Assembly (NCBI GenBank): GCA_013812505.1
Contig: JACCTH010000034.1
Location: forward strand, 65,399-101,335
Length of the DNA stretch: 35,937 bases
Reading direction: 5' to 3'
Source of the DNA: Acidimicrobiia bacterium
GTDB taxonomy: Bacteria > Actinomycetota > Acidimicrobiia > Spongiisociales > ZC4RG35
A program made the translations under genes and the position numbers. Under the pieces are notes generated by a model. That model worked only from the letters and a program-made list of their open reading frames with translations, made no database searches and was not told the origin of the DNA. Shown here piece by piece: positions 8,967-16,950 of this stretch (position 1 is its first letter; each line of letters opens with the position of its first letter).

Positions 8967-9848
8967 ATGGTTGCAACCCCAGCGTCCCCTCCTGCCCCGG
9001 CTCTCCGTCCCTTGGTTGGGTTTCTTTTGATTCTTGTGGCGCTGCTTGGTCTTTGGGAGGGCTACAAGTTGCTCGGCCAATCGACCGGAGGCACGATTCC
9101 CTTCACCGACGTCAATTTGCCGGTACGGACCGATGACAGATCGCTTCCCCACATTTGGGAAATCGTGGGTTCGATCTTGGCTCCTGCCCAGCGAGGGAGC
9201 GAAGAACCGCTGGGCTTGGTGCTCGCCCGGGCGTCGTTCGTCACTTTCCGCGAGGCGCTGGCCGGTTTCGCCGCCGGAAGCACCATCGGGATCCTTCTCG
9301 GGCTCGCCTTTGTCCGGTCGCCGCTGGTTGAACGCGGGCTGATGCCGTGGGTAATCGCCAGCCAACTCATCCCGCTCCTGGCGATCGCACCGATGGTCGT
9401 TCTCTGGGCCGGCAGATACCGCCTACCGCTGTGGATCGCCGTCGCGGTGATCGCCGCCCTCCTCTCGTTCTTCCCGGTGACCGTCAACACCGTGCGCGGT
9501 TTGCGCTCCCCGTCACCGACCTCTGTGGAGATGTTGCGGTCATTTGCGGCCTCACCCACCCAAGAGCTCCGCAAACTCCGGATCCCCGCATCTCTCCCAT
9601 ACCTCTTCACGGCCCTCAAGGTGGCCGCGGGGGCCAGCGTCATCGGAACCCTGGTCGGAGAATTACCGAGCGGGCTGCCCGATGGTCTCGGACGCCAGCT
9701 TCTCACTTTCTCCTATTACTACGGCAGCGGCCCCGAGAAGCTCTTTGCCGCGGTGCTCTTCTCAGTTCTCCTCGGTGTTGTTTTTGTCGCTTTGGTCGGT
9801 CTCGTCGAGCGGCTCGTGATCCCGCCGGCCCGTCGAGTGCAATCTTGA
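8967..9848 (+). CDS. ABC transporter permease (SsuC/TauC/ThiX-like, BPD_transp_1), first of two
   Basis: The 293-residue membrane protein has an N-terminal hydrophobic segment (LVGFLLILVALLGLWEGY) and further membrane spans around FREALAGFAAGSTIGILLGL, VIASQLIPLLAIAPMVVLW and IAVAVIAALLSFFPVTV. The cytoplasmic EAA-like loop near LRIPASLPYLFTALKVAAG contacts the ATPase. This arrangement is typical of importers using NMT1/THI5 or sulfonate-type binding proteins. The ATG at 8967 has no obvious Shine-Dalgarno sequence, and transcription may begin close to it. The stop TGA overlaps the ATPase start. With the second permease (10615) it would form a heterodimeric channel; substrate is discussed with the binding protein. 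Confidence 0.88.
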   Translation: MVATPASPPAPALRPLVGFLLILVALLGLWEGYKLLGQSTGGTIPFTDVNLPVRTDDRSLPHIWEIVGSILAPAQRGSEEPLGLVLARASFVTFREALAGFAAGSTIGILLGLAFVRSPLVERGLMPWVIASQLIPLLAIAPMVVLWAGRYRLPLWIAVAVIAALLSFFPVTVNTVRGLRSPSPTSVEMLRSFAASPTQELRKLRIPASLPYLFTALKVAAGASVIGTLVGELPSGLPDGLGRQLLTFSYYYGSGPEKLFAAVLFSVLLGVVFVALVGLVERLVIPPARRVQS

Positions 9849-10618
9849 CGACGGTCGTCACGATCAAGGGGGTCGACAAAGTGTTTCCCAGCCGTAAGGG
9901 CGCAGACACGGTCGCCTTGCGGGGAATCGATATTGAGGTTGCCTCTGGTGAGTTCGTCTCTTTGCTGGGACCTTCGGGATGCGGAAAGTCCACGCTGCTT
10001 CGCATCATTGGGGACCTGCTTCCGCCCACCAGCGGCCAGGTAGTGGTCAACGGCAAGACCCCGGCCGAAGCCAGACGGGACCGCGACTACGGAATGGTCT
10101 TCCAACAGGCGACTCTCCTCGATTGGCGGCGGGTCCTGGCCAACATCGAGCTTCCGCTTGAGGTGGCCGGGCAGGCACCCGCCGAGCGGGAACGACGGGC
10201 GCGGGAGATGCTCGATCTGGTCGAGCTCAACGAGTTTGCCGACCACTTTCCCTGGCAGCTTTCGGGGGGAATGCAACAGCGCGTCGCCATCGCGCGGGCG
10301 TTGACGCTGCAACCGGAGCTGCTGTTGATGGACGAACCCTTCGGCGCCCTCGACGAGATGACCCGCGAGCGCATGCAGATGGAGCTGATGCGGATTTGGC
10401 AACAGACGGCCAACACCGTCATCTTTGTGACGCATTCGATTCCAGAGGCAGTCTTCCTGTCCACCCGGGTCGTGGTGATGTCGCCCCGGCCGGGTCGGAT
10501 CGTCGGAGTCGTCGAGATCGACCTACCGCAACCCCGGCAGTTCGAGACTCGGGAGGAGCCGCGTTTCTTCGAGAAGCTGGTTGACGTGCGAGAGATGCTG
10601 CGAGGAGCGGAGGAGTGA
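9845..10618 (+). CDS. ABC transporter ATP-binding protein (SsuB/TauB/ThiZ-like)
   Basis: The 257-residue ATPase has Walker A GPSGCGKS, Q-loop MVFQQATLLDWR, signature LSGGMQQR, Walker B LLLMDEPF and H-loop VTHSIPEA, so it is complete. The sequence after the core (RPGRIVGVVEIDLPQPR) is usual for the nitrate/sulfonate/NMT1-type ATPases. I place the start at TTG 9845, which overlaps the TGA of the permease (TTGA). The frame is open further upstream inside the permease gene, but that part reads as a shadow of the permease. The stop TGA overlaps the GTG of the next permease. The three genes are thus a translationally coupled set powering one importer. Confidence 0.9.
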   Translation: MTTVVTIKGVDKVFPSRKGADTVALRGIDIEVASGEFVSLLGPSGCGKSTLLRIIGDLLPPTSGQVVVNGKTPAEARRDRDYGMVFQQATLLDWRRVLANIELPLEVAGQAPAERERRAREMLDLVELNEFADHFPWQLSGGMQQRVAIARALTLQPELLLMDEPFGALDEMTRERMQMELMRIWQQTANTVIFVTHSIPEAVFLSTRVVVMSPRPGRIVGVVEIDLPQPRQFETREEPRFFEKLVDVREMLRGAEE

Positions 10619-11382
10619 CACGCCGCTATTTGCCACCGGCCTTGGTGTTCGTGACGATTCTGGTTGTCTGGGAAGTTGGGGTCAACGCGGCTGGCATTCA
10701 GGGCTTCCTGCTACCGCCACCCTCGCGCATCATTGCCTCGGTGCAAAGCGAGTGGGCCGTGATCTGGCCGGCCGGCCTTTTCACGTTGCGAGAGGCGCTG
10801 GGTGGTCTGCTCGGAGGCACGGCTCTGGCGGTGCTGGCCGGATTCGCCGTAGCGCGTTGGTCACTGATCCGGGCTGGAGCCCTTCCTTTTGCCATTGCCG
10901 CCGGCTCGGCTCCGATAATCGCCCTCGCGCCGATCACCAACCAATGGTTTGGGATCACGAACCCGGTCGCCAAGATGTCCGTCGTGGGGGTGATGGTCTT
11001 CTTCCCGGTCATGATCAACCTCGTCCGCGGGCTGACTGACGTCGGCGCCGGAAAGCTCGAGCTGATGCATTCCTATGCAGCGCCCGATCGGGCGACTTTG
11101 TTAAAGGTCCGCCTGCCCAACGCTCTTCCCTATTTGCTCTCCGCACTCCGGGTCGCGGTCGCGCTCTGCTTGATCGGAGCAATCGTCACCGAGTATTTCG
11201 GGGGTTCGCGTGCTGCGCTCGGGGTGTATATCTCTCAGCAGGCAAGCCTCACCAGGATGGCCGAGGCATGGGCCGGAATCGTCGTCGTGATGCTCTTTGG
11301 CGGCGCTTTGCAGTTGCTGATCGTCCTGGCGGAGAGGATCCTCCTCCCTTGGCACCCCTCCCGGCGTGCCGCCTCCGGTTAA
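10615..11382 (+). CDS. ABC transporter permease, second of two
   Basis: This 255-residue BPD_transp_1 permease starts at GTG 10615 (GTGA overlap with the ATPase stop, with GGAGCGGAGGA just upstream). Hydrophobic segments include LPPALVFVTILVVWEVGVNA, LREALGGLLGGTALAVLAGF and an ALPFAIAAGSAPIIALAPI stretch. The EAA-like loop is near VRLPNALPYLLSALRVAVA. It resembles the upstream permease in plan but not closely in sequence, so the importer probably has two different membrane subunits. It ends 52 bases before the binding-protein gene. Confidence 0.88.
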   Translation: MTRRYLPPALVFVTILVVWEVGVNAAGIQGFLLPPPSRIIASVQSEWAVIWPAGLFTLREALGGLLGGTALAVLAGFAVARWSLIRAGALPFAIAAGSAPIIALAPITNQWFGITNPVAKMSVVGVMVFFPVMINLVRGLTDVGAGKLELMHSYAAPDRATLLKVRLPNALPYLLSALRVAVALCLIGAIVTEYFGGSRAALGVYISQQASLTRMAEAWAGIVVVMLFGGALQLLIVLAERILLPWHPSRRAASG

Positions 11383-11434
11383 ACGGTCCTAAATTGCGAT
11401 TGCGCCGGATCATCCTGGCCTGGAACGAGGAGAG

Positions 11435-12571
11435 ATGTTTGTGATGAATTTCAGGAAAACGCTGTTTTTGGCCGCGCTGTTGGCGACGTTGCTCGCAGCG
11501 TGCGGCGGCGGCGTCAGCGCCACGACGGCCGGAACCGAGGACACGACAGAGGTGACGACCGGCGAGTTGATCCCGGTTCGTTTGCAGTTGCAGTGGGTGA
11601 CCCAGGCCCAGTTCGCCGGCTATTTTGCCGCCATCGACCAGGGCTTCTACACCGACGAGGGCCTCGATGTGGAGATCCTCCAAGGGGCGGTCGACATCGT
11701 TCCCCAACAAGTCCTCGCCGCCGGTGGCGCTGAGTTCGGGCTGGCCTGGGTGCCGAAAGCCCTGGTTAGCCGGGAAGAGGAAGCCGACATCATCAACATC
11801 GGCCAGGTCTTCCAACGATCGGGAACCCTCGAAGTGTCTTGGGCCGATTCGGGGATCGCCGCCCCCGAGGATTGGGAGGGCAAACGGGTCGGGACTTGGG
11901 GTTTCGGCAACGAGTTCGAGCTGACCGCGGCTATCACGTCGGTGGGGCTTGACCCCAACACGGATCTAGAACTGGTGCAACAGCCGTTTGACATGTCGCT
12001 CTTGCTCAACCGTGAGATCGACGCTGCCCAAGCGATGACCTACAACGAGTACGCCCAGGTGCTGGAAGCCGTCAACCCCGACACCGGTCAGCTCTACACC
12101 CCCGACGACTTGACGGTGATCAACTTCAACGAGGTCGGGACCGCCATGCTCCAGGATGCGATCTGGGTCGAGGCGGGGTGGCTGGCGGACAACGAGGACA
12201 CCGCCTCGGCGTTTCTGCGAGCGTCCTTCCGCGGCTGGATCTACTGCCGGGACAACCCGGACGCCTGCGTCCAGGGTGTGCTCGACCGCGGTTCCACCCT
12301 GGGGGCAAGTCACCAGGCGTGGCAGATGAACGAGATCAACGCCTTGATCTGGCCTTCGCCGGCCGGGATTGGGGTGATGGACAAGGCCCTGTGGGACCAG
12401 ACCGTTGAAGTCGCGGTCAGCGAGAGCGTCATCTCGGAGGCGCCCAGCGAAGACGCCTATCGCTCCGACTTAGCCGAGGCCGCGGTCGCCGACCTCGAAG
12501 GCGAAGGCCTCGATGTCAACGGCGAAAGCTGGGAAAAGGCCGAGGTGACGTTGAACGAAGGTGGGGAGTAG
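11435..12571 (+). CDS. NMT1/THI5-like ABC substrate-binding lipoprotein
   Basis: The 378-residue protein has a lipoprotein signal peptide ending LATLLAAC (lipid-carrying Cys near residue 22), a Thr-rich linker, and then the NMT1/THI5 fold start VRLQLQWVTQAQFAGYFAAIDQ with GFYTDEGLDVEIL. This family binds pyrimidine precursors of thiamine, riboflavin, and in several actinobacterial and proteobacterial clusters probably other pyrimidine-like compounds. A beta-ureidopropionase gene 74 bases downstream suggests pyrimidine-ring breakdown products or pyrimidines as cargo; that is inference from context. GAGGAG lies just before ATG 11435; ATG at 11444 has a longer but acceptable spacing and is an alternative. 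The palindromic element at 12575 follows its stop by three bases. Confidence 0.88.
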   Translation: MFVMNFRKTLFLAALLATLLAACGGGVSATTAGTEDTTEVTTGELIPVRLQLQWVTQAQFAGYFAAIDQGFYTDEGLDVEILQGAVDIVPQQVLAAGGAEFGLAWVPKALVSREEEADIINIGQVFQRSGTLEVSWADSGIAAPEDWEGKRVGTWGFGNEFELTAAITSVGLDPNTDLELVQQPFDMSLLLNREIDAAQAMTYNEYAQVLEAVNPDTGQLYTPDDLTVINFNEVGTAMLQDAIWVEAGWLADNEDTASAFLRASFRGWIYCRDNPDACVQGVLDRGSTLGASHQAWQMNEINALIWPSPAGIGVMDKALWDQTVEVAVSESVISEAPSEDAYRSDLAEAAVADLEGEGLDVNGESWEKAEVTLNEGGE

Positions 12572-12574
12572 GAA

Positions 12575-12617
12575 TCGTTTTTATCACGTAGACAGGGCGG
12601 ATTCCGCCCTGTCTACG
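12575..12617 (+). repeat. Gene-end palindromic element, copy A
   Basis: The box TCGTTTTTATCACG (12575-12588) leads into a palindrome with 15-bp perfect arms (12587-12601 and 12603-12617) around a single central T. The whole lies three bases after the TAG of the binding-protein gene. Two more copies occur at 25340 and 26406 (minus strand). It could act as a tail-less actinobacterial terminator or as an RNA-stability hairpin, but the conserved T-rich box precedes the hairpin instead of following it. Confidence 0.85.
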
Positions 12618-12645
12618 CGCGGAGAACAGAGAATGGAGGCACGGA

Positions 12646-13488
12646 GTGGCCAACGTTGTGAGGGCCGCCCTGGTCCAGACCGAATGGACCGGCGACAAAG
12701 AGTCGATGATCAAAAAGCACGCCGACTATGCCCGCCAGGCTGCCGAGCAAGGCGCGCAGGTGATGTGTTTCCAAGAGGTCTTCTACAGCGCCTACTTTTG
12801 CCAGGTGCAGGAGAACGAGCATTTCGACGACGCCGAGCCGATCCCCGACGGGCCGACCACCCAGGCGATGATCGACCTCGCCAAGGAGACCGGCATGGTG
12901 CTCGTCTTGCCGATGTTCGAGAAGGAGCAAGACGGCTTCTACTACAACACCGCTGCGGTGATCGACGCCGACGGCACCTACCTCGGTAAGTACCGCAAGA
13001 CCCACATCCCCCACGTCAAGGGGTTCTGGGAAAAGTTCTATTTCCGCCCCGGCAACACCGGCTACCCGATCTTCGACACGAAGGTCGGCCGCATCGGGGT
13101 CTACATCTGTTACGACCGCCACTTCCCCGAGGGATGGCGCGCCCTTGGGCTGAAGGGAGCGAAGATCGTCTTCAACCCCTCCGCCACCAGCCGTGGTCTG
13201 TCGATGTACCTTTGGAACCTGGAGCAGCCTGCCGCCGCCGTCGCCAACGAGTACTTCATCGGAGCAATCAACCGGGTGGGTAAAGAACCCTATGGGGACA
13301 ACGACTTTTACGGCTCGTCGTATTTTGTCGACCCCCGCGGCCAGTTGATCGGCGACGCCGCCTCAGACAAGGAAGAGGAACTTGTGATCCGCGACCTCGA
13401 TCTCGACATGGTTGAGGAAGTTCGCAAGACCTGGGCCTTCTACCGCGATCGCCGCCCCGACGCCTACGGAGACCTCGTCGCGCCGTAA
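12646..13488 (+). CDS. Carbon-nitrogen hydrolase, N-carbamoyl-beta-alanine amidohydrolase (beta-ureidopropionase) type
   Basis: The 280-residue protein is a nitrilase-superfamily amidohydrolase with the full catalytic triad: E44 in CFQEVF, K118 in KYRKTHIP, and C155 in YICYDRHFPEGWR. The segments KGFWEKFYFRPGNTGYP and NPSATSRGLSMYLW are typical of beta-ureidopropionase/N-carbamoylputrescine amidase. The predicted reaction is hydrolysis of N-carbamoyl-beta-alanine (or its methyl analogue) to the beta-amino acid, CO2 and ammonia, in the cytoplasm. Start GTG 12646 has GGAGG seven bases upstream. It lies downstream of the NMT1-type importer in the same direction, and a dihydropyrimidinase gene is 10 kb away. 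N-carbamoylputrescine amidase activity is the main alternative. It ends directly against the convergent gene at 13489. Confidence 0.88.
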   Translation: MANVVRAALVQTEWTGDKESMIKKHADYARQAAEQGAQVMCFQEVFYSAYFCQVQENEHFDDAEPIPDGPTTQAMIDLAKETGMVLVLPMFEKEQDGFYYNTAAVIDADGTYLGKYRKTHIPHVKGFWEKFYFRPGNTGYPIFDTKVGRIGVYICYDRHFPEGWRALGLKGAKIVFNPSATSRGLSMYLWNLEQPAAAVANEYFIGAINRVGKEPYGDNDFYGSSYFVDPRGQLIGDAASDKEEELVIRDLDLDMVEEVRKTWAFYRDRRPDAYGDLVAP

Positions 13489-14553
13489 TCAAGGGCCCGC
13501 AACCGACAGCCCCAGCCAGCGCGCCAGCGCTTCGATCTCGGCCTGCACGGCCGAGGTCATAGGTTTGGTGAAGCGGACGTCCTGGTGGAGAGCATGCACG
13601 CGGAGCACTCCCGCCTTTCGATCGGCGGTGGCGTCGAGCTTGCCGACAAGCCGATCGTGGTGGAGCACCGGCAGCGCGAAATAGCCCCAGCGGCGCTGCG
13701 CCTTCGGCTTGTACATCTCCAGCACATAATCGAAGTCGAATAGCTCTTGAGCGCGCACCCGATCGTGGATTAAACGGTCGAATGGCGACAGCAGCGCAGT
13801 GCGGCCGTTGAAGGGCTGGCCGAGAGCACCCGGGTGCACCTGCCAAATGCCGGCCGTTTCCTCCACCTCGGCTGGCTCGCCCGCTTCTGCCACCACACGG
13901 GGCCGTGCAATCCCCAACGCAGCTAGACGGCGCTCATTCCGAATCGTGCTCGCCTCGGCAGCGGGGATGACCGGAAGGTTCGCCGGGTAGACCCGCTCGG
14001 CCAGGTCCCAGATGCGATGCCGTCCGCGACGACCAGAGATGGCGATCTCTCCTCGGGCCGCCAGAATCTCGAGCATCTGCGTGGCATTGCGGTTGTTGGT
14101 CCAGCCAGTTGACGGCCACGGCACCTGGCTGCGGTCGGGTATGTCTCGCGATAAGAGGGGCCCGGACTTTCGGAGCAAGGCAAGCACAAAACGACGAAAC
14201 CCCATATTCACCCGCAGCCAATCGCGCGCCTTCGGCCGATCCTCGCCGGGCCAGTTGTCCATTTCGGCGCGATAGAGGGCCAGGTCGGCCATCGGTCGGA
14301 TCATGGCGCGGTGCTCGAAGAGGGTGCGGTCGCGCTCGAGAGCCGTTTGGAGGTGGCTCGGCTGATACTTGGCCCCGAGGCGGCTCGACGCAACGAGATC
14401 AGCGTTCGGGGCGATAGCCGCGGTGGGGTCGATCTGCAGGAAAGTCAACTGCTGAACGACCGAGACCAGATCGGTTGGGCGCTCGGCATCCAGCAACTGA
14501 GCGCGAACCGCAATGCGGCGCGCCTCGTCGCGGGCGAGACGATGCGGTTTCAC
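13489..14553 (-). CDS. Winged-helix YcaQ/AlkX-like (HTH_42) DNA glycosylase family protein
   Basis: The 354-residue protein starts with a helical domain containing VQQLTFLQIDPTAAIAPNAD. The Q40-I41-D42 triplet corresponds to the Q-x-D catalytic motif of the YcaQ-like branch of the HTH_42 DNA glycosylases (AlkZ has Q-x-Q). Winged-helix repeats follow, and the C-terminal beta domain includes RTALLSPFDRLIHDR and YVLEMYKPKAQRRWGYFALPVLH, strongly conserved in the family. Such proteins excise bulky or cross-linked alkylated bases. Activity here is inferred, not seen. Start GTG 14553 overlaps the stop of the DUF4260 gene (GTGA), so the two are coupled. The gene is convergent with, and abuts, the amidohydrolase gene. 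Confidence 0.85.
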   Translation of the reverse strand: MKPHRLARDEARRIAVRAQLLDAERPTDLVSVVQQLTFLQIDPTAAIAPNADLVASSRLGAKYQPSHLQTALERDRTLFEHRAMIRPMADLALYRAEMDNWPGEDRPKARDWLRVNMGFRRFVLALLRKSGPLLSRDIPDRSQVPWPSTGWTNNRNATQMLEILAARGEIAISGRRGRHRIWDLAERVYPANLPVIPAAEASTIRNERRLAALGIARPRVVAEAGEPAEVEETAGIWQVHPGALGQPFNGRTALLSPFDRLIHDRVRAQELFDFDYVLEMYKPKAQRRWGYFALPVLHHDRLVGKLDATADRKAGVLRVHALHQDVRFTKPMTSAVQAEIEALARWLGLSVAGP

Positions 14554-14921
14554 GTGCCCCGCGCCCGACCTGTTAATCCGAGGTGGGTGTGGGTGAACGC
14601 ATTGGGGAATTTGAGCCCGTAGCCCAGCAGCCGGTCACAACCGATATGAGCAAGCCAGATTGAACCGGTTGCGAGGGCGGAAAGCGGACCGCCAAGCAAA
14701 TACCAACCGAGCAACAATCCCGCCCAGAAAAACGTATGGCCGATGTTGTAAGCCGTGGCGCCGACGGCGGGGTTGAGGAGGTAGCCACCCATCGACACGT
14801 CGGGTACCAGGAAGAGGAGAGCGAACCACCACCACGACCATCCACTCTGAGAAAACCCATATAGACCCAGCGCCAGCAGAAAGCCACCTTCCAAGCGCTG
14901 AGCCGCGACGGGGCCGAACAT
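14550..14921 (-). CDS. DUF4260 family small membrane protein
   Basis: The 123-residue protein has the DUF4260 pattern: RLEGGFLLALGLYGF, then LLFLVPDVSMGGYLLNPAVGA, a YNIGHTFF segment, and the C-terminal IWLAHIGCDRLLGYGLKFP followed by THLG. Three to four hydrophobic segments predict an integral membrane protein. The family has no assigned function. The ATG at 14921 has no clear Shine-Dalgarno sequence. It is 15 bases downstream of the end of the lipoprotein gene on the same strand and overlaps the glycosylase start, suggesting one transcript for the three genes. Confidence 0.85.
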   Translation of the reverse strand: MFGPVAAQRLEGGFLLALGLYGFSQSGWSWWWFALLFLVPDVSMGGYLLNPAVGATAYNIGHTFFWAGLLLGWYLLGGPLSALATGSIWLAHIGCDRLLGYGLKFPNAFTHTHLGLTGRARGT

Positions 14922-14936
14922 GTCGCGAACGGGGAA

Positions 14937-15611
14937 CTAGGGCGCCTCGACGAGGCGGAGACGATCGATCACGTCGAGCAATTCGGATTCACTCCGTCGC
15001 GACCAGACGTTGTACAGGCAGTCGTTAGGCGGGATCGCGATGTAGGCAAGCTGCGTTGGCGAGTCCGCGCTGCTGGTGAAAGGGTCATCGACCACAATCT
15101 CAGCTCCGATCGAGCCCTCGGCTCCGTAACCGACGAGACTGCCGTCGGCGTACTCGATCACGTTCGGCCAGGATCGAATCACCGCCTCTTGCGCGCCGAC
15201 CCCGGTCCCCGCGACACCCACCGCTGAGCGACCACAATCCTCGCAGTAGCTGCCATCGGCGGCCATCCCCGGACCGTCGGTTGCGTCCCAGGCCACCGCC
15301 CAGCCGCCGGCAAAATTGGCAGCCCGCGGGGTTGCTCCTTCGACCCCGCCCTCCGGAGCAAGCATTGAGCAAGTCGAGCGATTGTCGGCCCTGACCCATT
15401 GATCGATCAGGGTCGTCGGTGCTGCATTTGCGGGAAGAAAGGCATCCGCCCAAGGAGCGGGCTCGAGTGCATCTGTCGATGTGGTAGCAGCGATGGAGGT
15501 GGTGGGCTCCGGCAAGGGGGTCGTGGTGGAAACAGTCGTGGTGGCTGCCGACGGGCCGCAGGCGAATACGGTCAGCAGCAAGATCGATCCCAGCCAGGCT
15601 CGCCTCGTCAC
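14937..15611 (-). CDS. Lipoprotein of unknown function
   Basis: The GTG-started 224-residue product has a lipoprotein signal peptide (LLLTVFAC, Cys near 18) and a Thr/Ser/Ala-rich linker to about residue 50. The globular part contains four cysteines that look paired: ADNRSTCSM, YCEDCGRS and NDCLYNVWS. The pattern fits a small extracytoplasmic, disulfide-bonded domain. I do not recognise the family. The segment TQLAYIAIPPNDCLYNVW near the C-terminus, followed by LLDVIDRLRLV, is typical of conserved actinobacterial lipoproteins of unknown role. It is divergent from the aminotransferase, with 42 bases between starts. Confidence 0.75.
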   Translation of the reverse strand: MTRRAWLGSILLLTVFACGPSAATTTVSTTTPLPEPTTSIAATTSTDALEPAPWADAFLPANAAPTTLIDQWVRADNRSTCSMLAPEGGVEGATPRAANFAGGWAVAWDATDGPGMAADGSYCEDCGRSAVGVAGTGVGAQEAVIRSWPNVIEYADGSLVGYGAEGSIGAEIVVDDPFTSSADSPTQLAYIAIPPNDCLYNVWSRRSESELLDVIDRLRLVEAP

Positions 15612-15653
15612 AGGCTCACTGTATGTCCCGTCTCACTAGCCTGCGGGCCAATC

Positions 15654-16946
15654 ATGGGTGCGCACGCCGACCTCTACGCCCGTCACCAAAAGGTTTTGCC
15701 GACATGGATGGTGCTCTACTACCAGGAGCCAATTTCACTGGTGAGCGGCGACGGACGGCATGTCACCGACGCCGAAGGCAACGAATACCTCGACTTCTTT
15801 GGCGGCATCCTCACGACGATGACCGGTTACAACGTCCCCGAAGTCGTGGCGGCGATTCAGGGGCAAGCCGGCAAGATGCTGCACAGCTCGACCCTCTATC
15901 TGATCGAGAACCAGATCGAGCTCGCGGAAAAGATCGCGGCACTCTCCGGGATCCCGAATGCAAAGGTGTTCTTCACCAATTCGGGCACGGAAGCGAACGA
16001 CGCCGCCTTGATGATTGCCACCCAGTTTCGCAAGTCGAACCAGGTGCTCGCGGTTCGCGGGAGCTATCACGGGAAGTCGCACTCGACGGTGGCGATCACC
16101 GGACAAAGAAATTGGTCGGCCACCGCCAACTCGCCGTTCAATGTCACATATGTGCAGGGTCCTTACAAGCTCCGCAGCCCGTTTGGGCATCTGTCCGACG
16201 ACGAGTTCATCAAGGCCTGCAGGGCCGACCTCGAGAACCTGATCGAGATTGCGACGGCCGGCGATGTTGCCTGCATGATCGCCGAGCCGATCCAAGGGGT
16301 CGGCGGGTTCGCCACCCCACCAGACGGGTTCTTCGCGGCTTTCAAGGAGGTGCTCGAACGGTACGGAATCCTTTTCATCTCCGATGAAGTTCAGACCGGC
16401 TGGGGTCGAACCGGCGAGCATTTTTGGGGTTACCAGGCGCACGGGATCGTCCCCGACCTGATCACCTTTGCTAAGGGCCTTGGCAACGGGATCGCCCTCG
16501 CCGGAGTGATCGCCTCCGCGGAGTTGATGGACTCGCTTCCCGCAAACTCGATCTCGACCTTTGGTGGCAATCCCCTCTCGACCGCGGCCGGCTTGGCCAA
16601 CCTCGACTACCTGCTCGAACACGATTTGCAAACCAATGCCTACAAGGTTGGCAACCGCCTTAAGTCCAACCTCGACGGGCTGGCCGAACGGAGCGACATC
16701 ATTGGCGAGGTGCGCGGCAAGGGATTGATGCTCGGCGTCGAGCTGGTCCGCAAGGGTGGCCTCGAGCCCGATCCGGCCGCCGCTGCTGCCGTGATGGAAG
16801 AGGCCAAGAAGGAGGGCCTCTTGATCGGCAAGGGCGGCCTTTATGGCAACACCCTCCGTATCGCCCCGCCGCTCTCCCTCACCGAATCCGAAGCCGACGA
16901 AGGCTACGAAAAGCTGGCTCGAGCGGTGGAACGCGTAGAGGGTTAG
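15654..16946 (+). CDS. Class III PLP-dependent aminotransferase (beta-alanine/3-aminoisobutyrate:pyruvate type, AGXT2-like)
   Basis: The 430-residue enzyme has the class III fold-type I motifs: FFTNSGTEANDAALM for phosphate binding, GSYHGKSHSTVAITG, the PLP-ring aspartate D244 in FISDEVQTGWGRTG, and the Schiff-base lysine K274 in TFAKGLGNG. The YLDFFGGILTTMTGYNVPEV start resembles alanine-glyoxylate aminotransferase 2 and (R)-3-amino-2-methylpropionate transaminase. I infer that it deaminates beta-alanine or 3-aminoisobutyrate to the semialdehyde used by the mmsA product. The frame is open 85 codons upstream, but the conserved region begins at MGAHADLY, so I choose ATG 15654; its ribosome-binding site is weak. 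Other omega-amino-acid substrates are possible. It converges with the GH1 gene with only four bases between stops. Confidence 0.87.
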   Translation: MGAHADLYARHQKVLPTWMVLYYQEPISLVSGDGRHVTDAEGNEYLDFFGGILTTMTGYNVPEVVAAIQGQAGKMLHSSTLYLIENQIELAEKIAALSGIPNAKVFFTNSGTEANDAALMIATQFRKSNQVLAVRGSYHGKSHSTVAITGQRNWSATANSPFNVTYVQGPYKLRSPFGHLSDDEFIKACRADLENLIEIATAGDVACMIAEPIQGVGGFATPPDGFFAAFKEVLERYGILFISDEVQTGWGRTGEHFWGYQAHGIVPDLITFAKGLGNGIALAGVIASAELMDSLPANSISTFGGNPLSTAAGLANLDYLLEHDLQTNAYKVGNRLKSNLDGLAERSDIIGEVRGKGLMLGVELVRKGGLEPDPAAAAAVMEEAKKEGLLIGKGGLYGNTLRIAPPLSLTESEADEGYEKLARAVERVEG

Positions 16947-16950
16947 GGCA

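Noticed and set aside
9347-9844. Extended N-terminus of the importer ATPase gene
   Set aside because: This part overlaps the permease gene and reads as a permease shadow; the ATPase domain begins right after TTG 9845.
12587-12617. Copy A as a classical Rho-independent terminator
   Set aside because: The T-run is before the hairpin and no T-run follows it on either strand; a tail-less terminator remains possible.
15399-15653. Extended N-terminus of the aminotransferase
   Set aside because: The upstream codons lie antisense to the lipoprotein gene and are Arg/Gly/Cys-rich with no match to class III aminotransferases.
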